A stretch of DNA of 64,000 nucleotides from Thysanoteuthis rhombus (Eukaryota > Mollusca > Cephalopoda > Oegopsida > Thysanoteuthidae), in the NCBI GenBank assembly GCA_963457665.1, contig OY735201.1, positions 30,301,841 to 30,365,840 of the forward strand, read 5' to 3'. A model generated the notes under the pieces. The model had not been told where the DNA came from. It was given only the letters and a program-made list of their open reading frames with translations, and did no database searches. Shown piece by piece: positions 42,811 through 53,629 of this stretch (position 1 is the stretch's first letter; the number at the start of each line of letters is the position of its first letter). Both the position numbers and the translations under genes were made by a program.

Positions 42811-44982
42811 CATTTTTTTCTTAATGGCATATTTTTTCAGTGTGAGAGACTCGCACAAATACATTACATGCTGGGGGTGGGGAAATAGCACTTGGCTTCA
42901 AAATGCGGCAGTCTTCTGCAAAATGCAGAAATTAGGTAGCTCTGTAAACAAAGTAATCATTTGTATTCATGTTCACTTGTTATTAAATGTTTGTTAAATA
43001 TTAGCATTTATCTTCATTTCTATTCGTATTTATCTTCGACGCATGGTTTTCTTGTAATATCCAAGATGGCGAATACCACCTTCATGTTTCTGTATGACGT
43101 CACAGACTAATGGCGTCTTTGCCAGGTCACCCACATGGGATCAAAATATTTCCTGGCATATTCAGCATCCTAAGCTATTTTAGTACAAAGATGGATTCTA
43201 AAGACCACCAGTACTAAGAGACCCGAAAGATTGTGAAGAAAAGAGAGTCTTAAAACAGATCTGAGATTGTGTACGTCATTGGCCTACTTCTCATGCGACT
43301 CTACATACTTAACAAGTTTAGCTACGTGTGGCACAGGGCCTCAAAAACAGAGTAATGAGTGAAGATCGAATTTACAAATAATAGTCTCTGAGACGATCTT
43401 CCAAACGATTGCTCTAATCTGTGTGCCAACTTTAGTCAACGCCGATTAATGGACAAGGTGTGGTCTGTCTAATATCGTTATTTTTTAAAGACGTTGCATA
43501 TTATTACCACAGATAATGTCATCAGCTGGTTATTATCATCAAGATCAGTCAGCCCCAACCACTTTATTTGAAACAATCACAATAAGCAGTTATCTCGATG
43601 TATCCTTCGCTTAATGTTATCAGCCGGCTCTTGTAATCTAAAAGACCCTGTCCTAAAGTGATCACAATACGCAGCTTACTCTGTAATCATATTGATTGTT
43701 TGAAATACAGTTTTGAGGCCTTATCAAGCCGTGTGACGACTCTAATTCGACCAGTCAATAGTAAAATCTCGTTTTTGATTCGGTATTTTTTTACACTTAT
43801 TTTCGTGGACATTTGAACGGTGTAAGTAATATTGATGATGAAATTAGTCATTTCACTAAAAAAAAAAATTTACAAAGTACCTGTGACTGACAGGTAGATG
43901 TGATGAGACAACTCAGATAAATAAATACAGTCATATCTCGCTTCACGGATGTACGATTCACGACATTTCCTCCTTTTACGAAACATCTTTAGCCACCATA
44001 CCCTTAAACTGTCTCCTAGCTTTTGTGATTTATTTTGTGCATCTATTAATAATTTTTGTAGTGAGGTATCAAAAAATGCTAAGAGAGCTCCTAAGTATGT
44101 TACGTTGCGCAGTTTCTCAATGTTTTTTTCTCAATCACCGCCTTTTGGTTTGTTTGTTTTTTAAATCTATTAACCGCATCTCTCAAGTCCGTCTTTTATC
44201 CCATTGGGAATGATATTGCTTGGCTGAGAATAACTATTCTCCTTTATCTAATATCGCCGAATAAATACTCACATCAGTACATCTTCCAAAAGAAACACTG
44301 TTCTCTATCATGCAGTCCATCATCTAGGCTGAGTCAAGTAAATTTCATATTCAATTGAGTAAACGGATAAATGGTCAACCTACTCATGCTTGCATAATGA
44401 GATAACATGATAATGGAAGTGGAAATAAATGATTAAAACATTGTTTTTCAAAATTAAATATTTTGTAATTCACCAAATTAGGGTTGCTACCTCTTATTTT
44501 TTGAATTTACTGGGATAAAAGAAAAGACCACAATTTTTTTTGTCAAATAAAAATCCATTTGCAATATTGACCCATGTTGAGAATGGCTGGTTTGGAGTAA
44601 AACTGGTTGACATTGAAAAAGGTTAATCTTTTGCTATTAGAACACCCGAAATCTTTTTCCATATAAATAATGGTAATTGCTTCTTCACTTTACGCCATTT
44701 GGGCTTATGAAATATTTCATAGGAACGTACTACTTTTGGACAACGGGAGAAATCAGTAGATATAAATAGAAATAGATACATTTTAAGAGGCTAACATAGA
44801 TAGAATAGTAATAATGCAATTCTTCTGTGGGTTTAGTGAGATTTCTGTTTCCATGGTGATTCTGATGTCACCTGACTCTGGCAAACACATTATAAAAGTT
44901 CTTCCAATTTTTATGAGGAAAACAAATGGATACAAACAAAATAAATCTCATCATATTGGCAAAGAAATAAAAGGTCATACAC
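42811..44982. other. Gene-free DNA with one 99-bp direct repeat
   Basis: Frames at 43949-44213 are short and unrecognised. A diverged duplication lies at 43514-43700. Nothing else supported. Confidence 0.45.
43514..43700 (+). repeat. Diverged 99-bp direct duplication
   Basis: AATGTCATCAGCTGGTTATT (43514) and AATGTTATCAGCCGGCTCTT (43613) begin units that both continue to ATCACAATA-GCAG (43577 and 43662). Confidence 0.6.
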
Positions 44983-45185
44983 TGGTGAGCCAAAACATTA
45001 TGACTACCAGTCCAATAAGGCGTTGACCTTCCATGCGACTGCAAAATAGCTTGTATCTAATCAGGCCTGGACTTTAAAAGACCTCAGAAGGTCTCATCGT
45101 AGATATGATGCTAGGATATTAACAGTAAGTCGTTTAACTGCTGCAAGTTACATGGTGGGAGTTCTTCAGAGTGATCTTGTTAGTT
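44983..45185 (-). pseudogene. C-terminal end of a second Tc1-like transposase
   Basis: Read on the minus strand from about 45175, the text gives CNLQQLNDLLLISWHHI, a QAILQSHG-like block and SHNVLAHQ. This follows the Tc1 C-terminal order (P-NLQ-L-D-LL-SW--IP, RRI-AVL-A-GG-T-Y, then GHNVMA running into the terminal repeat). The DNA end CACTGGTGAGCCAAAACATT at 44980-44999 looks like the element terminus. The rest of the transposase is absent or unrecognisable to the right. The subfamily differs from the copy at 17.5-18.7 kb. Confidence 0.65.
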
Positions 45186-45369
45186 TCAGTGGTTCTGAGC
45201 GTCGGCACCAAGCCACCCCTCCCCAGAGGCGTTGGTTTGTTCTGAGGGCGGCTTGAGGTGACATAACCTTGAGAGGATGTTTCAGCTTCCATAAAGGGCG
45301 TTGTGGAGATTTCATGAATATGTATGATTCTGATTTTCTAATTGTTGTTGTTCACAAACGATAGTACAA

Positions 45370-46215
45370 TAGCTGAGGTGACATTTCAAGGCGAATGGTT
45401 TACAATGTGAAAAAAGCCAGGAAGCTAGCATATTGATTTTTATCGTTTCTTATATAAAACAGGACACGTGTAATTCAACAACAATTCTGGCCCCATCTTA
45501 ATTTCAAAATGACCGCCATAAAAATAAATAAAATTCGCGGAATAACGCGATCAATTAGTTGGAATTTCAACCCAAATTGTTCAAAATGGGGGAAAATGTG
45601 TAAAAATATGCCCACTGGTATATTTTTGATGCGATTTACTATTTAAAAAAAAACAGCAACACATGATCTGAGCGAAACTGCGACTGCCATCTCAATTTCG
45701 AGATGGCTGCCATAAAAAAATCGCAATAGAGATTAGTTAAAATTTCAACAAGAATTGTTCCAAATGTGAAAAAAGCGTGAATACTCGTAGAAGGTTTGAT
45801 CTTATTTCATCTATGAAGATACACGATCTAACTGAAATTATGACTGCATTCTTGATTTTTAAATGACTGCCATAACAAACGAAAGTCGTAAAAATTTTTC
45901 AAAATGAAAAAAAAACGAAAACTTGCATACAGATTCTTCATGTTGCTTTTTGTAAAAACAGAAAATGCATGATCTGGCCAAAACTGTGGCCACCATCTTG
46001 ATTTTCAAAATGACAACCAAAGAAAAATACAATTGCAATATAGATTAATTGGAATTCAAAACAGAATTGTTTGAAATGCGAAAAATGTATGAATACTTGC
46101 AAACTGGCAGATGTTTTGATGCTCTCTAATCTAAACACAGGACACACATAATCTCACTGAAACTGAACCCACACTCTTGATTTCAAAATGACCGCCATAA
46201 AAATGATTTTACTGA
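45370..46215 (+). repeat. Diverged satellite, units about 150-195 bp
   Basis: Anchor GACCGCCATAAAA-like strings at 45511, 45705, 45865, 46012 and 46190 give spacings of 194, 160, 147 and 178. Between anchors the order repeats: ATTGGAATTTCAA, AATTGTTC-AAATG-GAAAAA, TGAATACT-G-A, ACAGGACACACATGATCT, ATCTTGATTTTCAAAATG. At least four units. No coding frame. Confidence 0.8.
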
Positions 46216-47539
46216 GATGCAGCGTAAAACTGGAAAGAGTTACGGACTTAGCAACTGATATAATTCGTGAAGTGTTATTTAGTTAATTGTATCTCTCAAC
46301 CCGGCTCTTGTCCGAAGTTCTTGGAGTTCATTGTCATTGAATACTGGTATGGATGATAGTAACTCCATTATGACTTCAGTATCATTGCTGATAACAAGTA
46401 CAACTTGTATCCGCTGATAAGACTAAAATTTCAAAAGGATTACGAGCAGATCATCTTCTTTATGAGTTGTCTACAAGTGGAACACTAGAGTTACCATATT
46501 GTTGTTAATTCTCATACATTGTCAATCTCCAAATAAATTTTCCATCTCTCCAAGTATTATTGGGTTTTCTGAATTATGATTTTTTTACTTTTTGGCAAAT
46601 CAGCTTTCGTAATTTCAGTTCATTTTTATTTGAGGATTAAAATGAGTCTTCGGGAAATGGGGTTGATTTCTGAATTGCAATGTATTGGAAGTGTATTTAT
46701 TCTCCCCTGTAATTCACTGTCTTTGGTTAATAGCTAATCTCTCAATCCTTAATATCTGGCTACATTTATTAATTTATCTGTTATATTATACTCTTTGATC
46801 ACAGCAGTCGTTTTCTTATTGAGTACATCTCTTGAGTGTCGCATAGTTCTCAAATTACTTCTTTCTATGGTTTCATTGATTTTTTGCCTTTGTTTAGAAG
46901 TCGGTCACGTCGGAATACATTGTTCTTTTTCATCCTTTTATCAGTGACATTCAAGATATCACCCTTTATTCCCTCTGTTATAACTTCCTTTCTAATAAAA
47001 TGACGAAATTTAATATTTGATTTTTTTTTCAGTGAATTTCAATATTGCTTATTGGATTCGTGTTTCCACGTAGATCTATTAGATGATTCAGGCGGATTAT
47101 CTTCTTCAGAATAGGTCAGATGATGATTCGTATATTCTCCGTAGAAATTCGGGATAGATAGACTTCCAATCTCCAATGAATTGGTTTCGTTTGGCATGTT
47201 CTAAGTATTGAAGATAAGTTGATTCTCTGCTCCAAATGACCACCTCTTAGGGCAACATAGTGACCATTTGTGACCTTGACAGATAAGGGTCATTTCATGA
47301 ACTTCCTTCAACACTCAGGATGAGGTTCAGCTAGGTCCCTAGCTTCTTCTAACTACGCTGATTACCATTTTGAGTAGTTTGTTGAGTCCAACGCTGCAAA
47401 CTTATGCATGGTGTGTTGCATGGCATCTACATGAAGCACACAGGTTCCTTCCTGATTTGCACAGGGAAGGAAATTGTATGACGATATATGAACTGATTCC
47501 AATATTTTAAATTTTCTAATTCTGCTGATCACTGTTGAT
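46216..47539. other. Gene-free DNA between satellite copies
   Basis: Short frames only; T-rich. Nothing recognised. Confidence 0.5.
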
Positions 47540-47625
47540 TGAGTGCAGAACACACATAATCTTACTAAAACTGCACCTACCACCTTAATTTCAAAATGGC
47601 TGTCATGAAAAATAATTTTCCACGG
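47540..47625 (+). repeat. Isolated half-unit of the 45.4 kb satellite
   Basis: CAGAACACACATAATCTTAC, then AAACTGCACCTACCACCTTA and TTCAAAATGGCTGTCATGAA follow the satellite order. It is 1.3 kb away from the array. Confidence 0.7.
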
Positions 47626-49074
47626 GAGGTAGCTAATTTATTTATCATTTGCTTACATTTTGACATATCTCCCAGATCTGTAAATTCTCACAAAGTTCTC
47701 AGCGCTTCTAGTTTTTAGAATATGATGGCGTACCTTTTTCTTTAAAAAAATATTTGTACTGCAGATGCTGCATTGATTCATATAATTCTGTTAAAGCTTC
47801 CATAGTACGATTATGCCTACCGTTTAGCACAGAGTTCTCTATTACCCTCCAGTCATGATTACTCGTCTTATACTAGACAATTTCCCCTCCCTTCCAAAGA
47901 TTTTCAATTACTTTTCAGCAGGTTTTTGTTGTATGGAAAAACCTAAACATAAGAATAAACACATTTCAACTCACCTGAGTACACAAACTGAATTTTCCTT
48001 GCTATCGCTTACAACTTTAATCTAAGTAGACTGGCATAGTTTTCTGTACTAAGAAACAATAAATTAATTATGAAGTTTAATATCGACTTCTTTAGAAGTC
48101 ACCCTCATTAACTCTCAATTAACTCACAATTACATCATAATTGCAGCATAATTACCAAAATTAGCTCAATTCAACTTAGCTGGGAAATTTCGCTAACAAT
48201 AAATATAAAGACTAAAAACGTTGCAATATCATTGAAAAATAATCTTGATTATATCCTAATTACCGATAATTAGTCGGATGAAAGGTAATTAAGTTTATGT
48301 GATTCTCAAAAATGAATTCGCCTAGAACAAAAACATTCGGTTAGGGCGCAAATTGGACATAAAAGTGCTGGTCTTGAGGTCTTAAAACTTGACTAGACGG
48401 AGCTGTACCACACCTCGTGAGTTAAGGCCCATTTGCTAGAGCCCCACATCTGTTTCCGTCTGGTTAATTGTCACAAAACCAGAACCTCACGGACGAATTC
48501 TGGATGATTCGAGGTTCTTATTTTCCTGTGCAACTTAATGGACACTAGAATGTTGGGAAAACATGTTCAGGACGAATAGACCACAGTGAATATTAACCAA
48601 AACGGTTCAAGCAAAACTGATATTCACTAAATTAATTAGACGTAACCCATATTATATATGATGGCTTGGTTCTGCAAACGGAAATCTGGAAGGGTTTTCT
48701 ACGTCGTTTTAGGTCCCAAATAGGCGGGCCTTTACGTGAATAGAAGAGTTTTAAGATGAAGTGCAACGTGCGGACGACCGACCAAACCCCTAAAACCCAG
48801 GGCTTGTATGTGATGGTTCATCCAGATAGTGCGAATAGTAGCAAGGTCGTAGGTTTGACAAAAGTTTACTTCTCCTGATACATACTAGAGCAAGCTACGG
48901 AGCGTCTGCCGTCCCTTTGCGGGAGTATTTAGAGAATATGGCTGACAAAGGTGGTTGAACTATAAAATGTGAATTCTCCATAGTTGATAGATGCCTAATC
49001 CGGCTGTAGAATACTACCATCTCTTTGTATCACGACTACGACTTTCTGGGCAATTTGACAACAGGTTCGAGATA
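47626..49074. other. Gene-free DNA
   Basis: Positions 48110-48170 hold several CATAATTAC/CATAATTGC strings. Positions 48350-48960 are G+C-richer but have only short frames, and I recognise no feature there. Confidence 0.45.
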
Positions 49075-49172
49075 GACCGTCAGAGCAGATGCCCGAGCTG
49101 CCTACAGAGGTCTGCTGCCCCCTCAAAGTAGAAAACCTACTGTAGGATATATATATATATATAAATATCAAC
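49075..49172 (+). repeat. Repeat family Y, copy 1, ending in (TA)n
   Basis: CCGAGCTGCCTACAGAGGTC then TGCTGCCCCCTCAAAGTAGA runs into a short TA tract at 49148. The same order (AGCTG-CTG, GGTCT, TG-CCCTTCAGAA, then TA repeats) occurs twice around 52.6-52.9 kb. Confidence 0.6.
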
Positions 49173-49289
49173 GAGCTTTGGTATTCGGTGTTGCCCGAGG
49201 AAAAAAGTAATCGATATAACAAAGTTCATGAACTTAATCCTTACACTGAACTTCTCAGAATAAGGATCGTAATTTTCGGTGGGTTAAAA

Positions 49290-49900
49290 ATGCCAAAATT
49301 GGCATTTTTTTTTCAAAACACTAAAATTGACCTGACCCTTATAGGTCACCAAAGGTTAGTTCAAACTATTGTATGTTCATCCCGGGGTCAGGTTACCCAT
49401 GTACACACTTTTGCCACGGGTCGAGGACAGCTGTCTCCCTCAGGTCTGAAAATGCCATAATTGACCTGACTCCAATTCGACCTTTTGAGGTCAGCAGATG
49501 TCTGTGCTATCTATCATATGTTTATACTGTGGTCTAGTTATCTATTTACAAAAGATTGAAGTTCCAGAGCGTTTCTGTTTCCGTTAGATATGAAAACGCC
49601 AAATTAAAAATTTCCAAAAATAGGAAAGTTGACCTGACCCTGAATTGACCTTTATATTTCACCTCAAGTCATTTTCATCTCTCCCGTTCATCTTGAAGTC
49701 AAGTTACCACGATACACGGAAATGAGGCCGCTAGGTTGCAGTCATCTTCGTTGGATGAGGAAATGGGAAATTGGCCCGAATCTGTATTGACCTTTAGGTT
49801 CAACTGAGATCATAGCTCGCTAATCTTCGTTATCAGTATGCAGTTGGTCTATCTGTATATTTGTGGTATGTTTCATCTCTGAGAGTATTTTATTTTCACT
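49290..49900 (+). repeat. Diverged tandem repeat rich in TTGACC/AGGTCA
   Basis: AAATTGACCTGACCC-like strings occur at about 49323, 49455, 49624 and 49769 (spacing about 130-170). Each is followed by ATTGACCTTT--AGGTCA-C. GGGGTCAGGTTACC and TGAAGTCAAGTTACC mark the middle of the first and third units. Non-coding. The motif AGGTCA is the half-site of nuclear receptors, but a functional link is not shown. Confidence 0.65.
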
Positions 49901-49991
49901 TAATTCTGTTTCCCAATGTTAGAGTTCCCATTTATATGACCACAAAGAATATTCATATATACATATACATCATTGAGCTAAACAGCTGCTG

Positions 49992-50230
49992 GTTATGCAA
50001 TAGCTCAGTGGTAAAAGCAACGCTATGCTGAAGCGACTACCCTATTGGTTCCATCTCGATTCTTGCAACAGCCTCATTTTCGTTAATTGTTTATTCTATT
50101 TACATTGTTCAGTCCGAATGATACTCTCACAGTGTAATAATGGAAGATCCTCTCAAATAAGTGTTTCAATCACTCGATTTATGATCATTCTGTTTGATCA
50201 TATATCCATTTCTTAATAACATATATATGT
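49992..50230 (+). mobile_element. tRNA-derived SINE, family S1, plus-strand copy
   Basis: The head holds TGCAATAGCTCAGTGGTAAA (A box) and TTGGTTCCATCTCGATTC (B-box-like). The body (CAACAGCCTCATTTTCGTTA, TTGTTTATTCTATTTACATT, CACAGTGTAATAATGGAAGA) parallels the minus-strand copy at 7098-7302. It ends ATATATCCATTTCTTAATAA and then TA repeats. Confidence 0.75.
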
Positions 50231-50409
50231 TTATATATATTTGTATATATATATATATGTATATGCATATGTTTACACACACACACACACATACATATAT
50301 ATATATATGATAATTTTTATATGTATATATCAATGTTTATGTAGATATATATTAATGTTTATATATATTTATGATAATGTTCATAGATATTAATGTTTTA
50401 TATGTATTA

Positions 50410-50486
<77 letters not shown>
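50231..50486. repeat. TA/CA microsatellite complex
   Basis: Interrupted TA, then (CA)n at 50275-50290, then interrupted TA, then about 38 TA units at 50407-50484. Tail of the SINE on the left and also of repeat X (inverted) on the right. Confidence 0.9.
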
Positions 50487-50488
<2 letters not shown>

Positions 50489-50524
50489 GCTTATAAATAT
50501 GGTTTCATTGTGGATGTGAAGTGA

Positions 50525-50885
50525 TCCGACAAGATGTTGATGAAAGTGACAATTGGAAGGTGAGGAGAAAAACTCAAGAGAAAGCAGGTGTCACGTCAGG
50601 GTGAAATTTTATTATCACGGGGGCAAGTTTCGATGCTTTTTAACGGACGCCATCAATCTTTTTCAGAAAAAAAAAACTTGCAGCATTCTGAAAGAAAACT
50701 TTGCTGTTTACATATTTGAGGTCGAGGAAAGGAATGGGGATATTTCTTTGATGTTTGGTTGTTTAGTAGGAGTAGGAGGGGGCTGTATCTGTGTGGTGAG
50801 ATTCAAGGATGGTTTGAAATAAAAAGGGTCTGTGAGAAGGTGTCTAAGGCTGTTCGTTTCCTGTCTCTCTGGGTGTTGAGCTTTT
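50525..50885 (-). repeat. Repeat family X, inverted copy
   Basis: About 360 bp. Minus-strand order: CAACACCCAGAGAGACAGGA, TTCTCACAGACCC, TTTATTTCAAACCATCCTTG, CACACAGATACAGCCCCCTC, CAACCAAACATCAAAGAAAT, then TCACCTTCCAATTGTCACTT and GTCGGATCACTTCAC before the (TA)n tract. The same order in the other orientation is found at 52025-52385 and 59545-59905. Its 89-codon plus frame is a by-product. Confidence 0.75.
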
Positions 50886-50889
50886 CTTA

Positions 50890-52010
50890 GATTAGATGGA
50901 GCTATGGGAGGAAGGGGTTGGAACTAAAATGTTCTGTTCTCAGGAAAGTATTTCCTTCTCTAGAATGGAGAGGTGTGTCAAGCATTTAATGTAATTTAGG
51001 TGTTGATATAAGTTGGGCAGGATGGAAGTAGGTTGTTCCTCTTCATCTTAACCTTTTTGGTTGATGGTGGGTAAGACCTCTTTTTCTCCTGGGGTGGTAT
51101 GTGTGTGTTTGTACTATTCCTTAAATGGACTGTATGTTAGTGTTATAATGTATTCTATCTTTGTGATTCTTTTTTTAAAAATCAATACATTTAGGGGGTT
51201 TGCAATCTGAAAGTGACTATACCTTTGTGTTTTTGTATTGTATTGGGATATAAGGGCTGCTTTGTTGCATCTACGTGACATGAATTTTTTTATGGAATGG
51301 GCTTGGTGAAAGTTGAAGTTGTGGTTGTGTGTGCTTCTATCTTTAATCAGGGCATTTATCTTTTCAATCAGTTTTTGGGCTCTCTTGCGATCATATATTA
51401 AATTCTGGTTGTCTCTCCGATGTAGATTTTGTCGCAATTCTTGCATGGAATTGCAAAAACGCTGGCTTCGGATGGAGGGTGGTTATATGGTGGTTTGTTT
51501 ACTAAATCTTTGATGGTTGTTGGGGTGCTTGTGGCAATGTGTATATCCAGCTTTCTGAGGTTGGTGGTGCTTATATAAGTCAGTAATATGGTGTATCTAA
51601 TGGAGGCATTTTTTTTTACTTGTTAGGTGTCAGTTTTGTGGATCTTATATGCTCTCCACTTCGCGTGGTATATGAAATTTTGTGGGCACTGGATTGACCA
51701 GAGGGATTGTTTGATATATTCTTCTTTATTCCCCAGGTATTTGGGGCTATATATTCTCAAGGCCCTTAAGTAAAAGCCTATAATTAGTTCTGACTTAATT
51801 TTTGGAGTGTGGTGGGAATAAAAATGTATGTGGTCGTTCTTGTTAGCGGCTTTGCAGAAGACACTGCGTTTGATGGAGTTTTTGGTTCTGTGTAGTAGGG
51901 TGTCAAGGAAAGGTAATGTGTTGTTGAACTCCTTTTCTAGAAATTGATAGATGATTCTACTATGTCATGTAACCAAACTGAACACGATGGAACCGTCTAT
52001 TTAAACTCGC
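50890..52010 (-). mobile_element. Penelope-like retroelement relic with GIY-YIG domain
   Basis: Minus-strand reading from about 51945: FNNTLPFLDTLLHR, CKAANKNDHIHFYSHHTPKI, then GFYLRALRIYSPKYL and KEEYIKQSLWSIQCP. This is the C-terminal RT part (LPFLD-V, H-D-YLH--S-H, RA-RICS--FL) typical of PLEs. From about 51470 it continues VFAIPCKNCDKIYIGETTR, the GIY-YIG endonuclease start (here KIYIG), with frame 51114-51446 giving QAHSIKKFMSRRCNKAALI. The RT core with the catalytic YxDD is absent. Frameshifts are present between the two parts. The region 50890-51110 is probably 3' untranslated. Repeat X copies flank the relic in inverted orientation. Confidence 0.85.
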
Positions 52011-52024
52011 ACTAGAAAAAAAAA

Positions 52025-52385
52025 AGTCCAGCAACACACTGCCTTTCCTTGACATCCACACAGACGGGAAACAAACACCCTCTGACCTGTTCTCTCACAG
52101 ACTCTTCTTATTTCAAACCAAAATTGACTCTCGCCTACACAGATACAAAAAACTCTCCTCCTGCTCCTACAAAACAACAGAAAAATATCCTCATTTCTTT
52201 TTTCAACCTCGAACATGTAAACAGCAAAATTTTCACTAAACTGCTACAAGTTTTTCTTTAGTAACCGTCGGAATACATCAAAACATGCCCACAAAATGAT
52301 AAATAAAATTGAGATGTAACGCCTTCTTTCTCTCGATTTTTTATCTTCACCTTCCAATTGTCACTTTCATCGACACACACTCTCA
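52025..52385 (+). repeat. Repeat family X, plus-strand copy
   Basis: Starts with AGCAACACACTGCCTTTCCT TGACATCC, 24 of 28 identical to the PLE text encoding NNTLPFLDT on the other strand at 51901-51928. Then follow the family X strings AAACAAACACCCTCTGACCT, TTTCAAACCAAAATTGACTC, TCACCTTCCAATTGTCACTT. Ends at CA/TA repeats. So a fragment of PLE appears joined to, or part of, repeat X in head-to-head orientation with the PLE relic. Confidence 0.65.
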
Positions 52386-52408
52386 CACACACACATACAC
52401 CCCCTCCC

Positions 52409-52469
<61 letters not shown>

Positions 52470-52610
52470 TTATGCATGTATGTATGCATGTATATACATA
52501 TATACATGTATATATGAATAAATCAATATATACATATATATATAAATATATGTATAAATATATATGTATATATAAATGAATGTACGTATAAATATATATG
52601 TGTATTAAAG
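52386..52610. repeat. CA/TA microsatellite complex
   Basis: (CA)n at 52387-52402, (TA)n at 52411-52465, then interrupted TA/TG repeats to 52605. This is the source of IYIYIY frames on both strands. Confidence 0.9.
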
Positions 52611-52711
52611 TGCAGGTCTGAAAAACGACACTGTTTTTGCAGTTGCCTGTATTGGCTGTAGAGGAGAGGTCTTCTGCCCCTTCAGGAGTATAACCCGATA
52701 TTACAGCTGCC

Positions 52712-52810
<99 letters not shown>

Positions 52811-52905
52811 CAGGCACCACTATTAAGAGAGATGCCAGAGCTGTCTGCTGTTGGGGTCTGTTGTCCCTTCAGAAGAATAGCTGACATTACAGCTGCCTAA
52901 AAATA
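52611..52905 (+). repeat. Two repeat Y units around a 93-bp (TA)n tract
   Basis: Unit 52640-52714 (GTCTTCTGCCCCTTCAGGAG ... ATTACAGCTGCCTGC), then TA at 52716-52808, then unit 52828-52899 (AGCTGTCTGCTGTTGGGGTC ... ATTACAGCTGCCT). Same unit as at 49075. About 190-bp period including the microsatellite. Confidence 0.7.
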
Positions 52906-53629
52906 AATGTTTTTGTATCGAGCACTCTTAAGAAATTAATCCATCATATATTGTATGTTAAATTACAGATTTGTACTTTAGAATATAGCTCCTTGACACA
53001 TACACTAGTAGAGTACTCTTACGGCTTTTATTTTTACTAGCATCACAAATAGAGAAATTGAACATTGAACACTCTTTTGAGTACACACCTATCTCTGACT
53101 GATACCATTACCTAATACGCTTATTGGAGAAAAACGGAAGATCTAATCGGACGTATGAAGTGGGCAGCCTCTCTATATACAATCAAATTAATCAAGGTAA
53201 CTAAAGAAAAACCACAAAATAACCTGCTGGAAAGCTACGAGACGGATCAACTAAATACAATTACAAATATTAAATTTAAAAACACACAAAAAAACGCATT
53301 AGTACGCATCAAAGAAGATTTTAAAAAGGAAGTCGAATACATTTACAAATTTAAAAACATATTTGTGAAATGAGACGAAACTAATAACATCTATTAAATG
53401 AGCTACCAAACTCACCACAAACTCCTAGCAGCATCACTCAAAATTACAAAAACTAAAAAGTGAATTCTTAAAATAATGGAATTTACCGAAACGATGGTTT
53501 GTGGGTTGTCGAAAATAGCAGGCAAAAATGCAAAAAAAATTGAAAATATAATGAAAGAAAAAAAAATGAGAAAAATGAATGTTAAAGTTGAAATTAAGGC
53601 AAACATGAAGATATAACATTTTATGAACG
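52906..53629. other. Upstream flank of the plus-strand PLE-like relic
   Basis: The plus frame at 53155-53373 is open for 72 codons (lysine-rich, KEKPQNNLLESYETDQL) and could be decayed coding sequence of the element that follows. I recognise no motif. The remainder is AT-rich. Confidence 0.35.

Noticed and set aside
52258..52887. 209-codon minus frame rich in IYIYIY
   Set aside because: It is produced by (TA)n and CA/TA microsatellites joined to repeat X and Y text.
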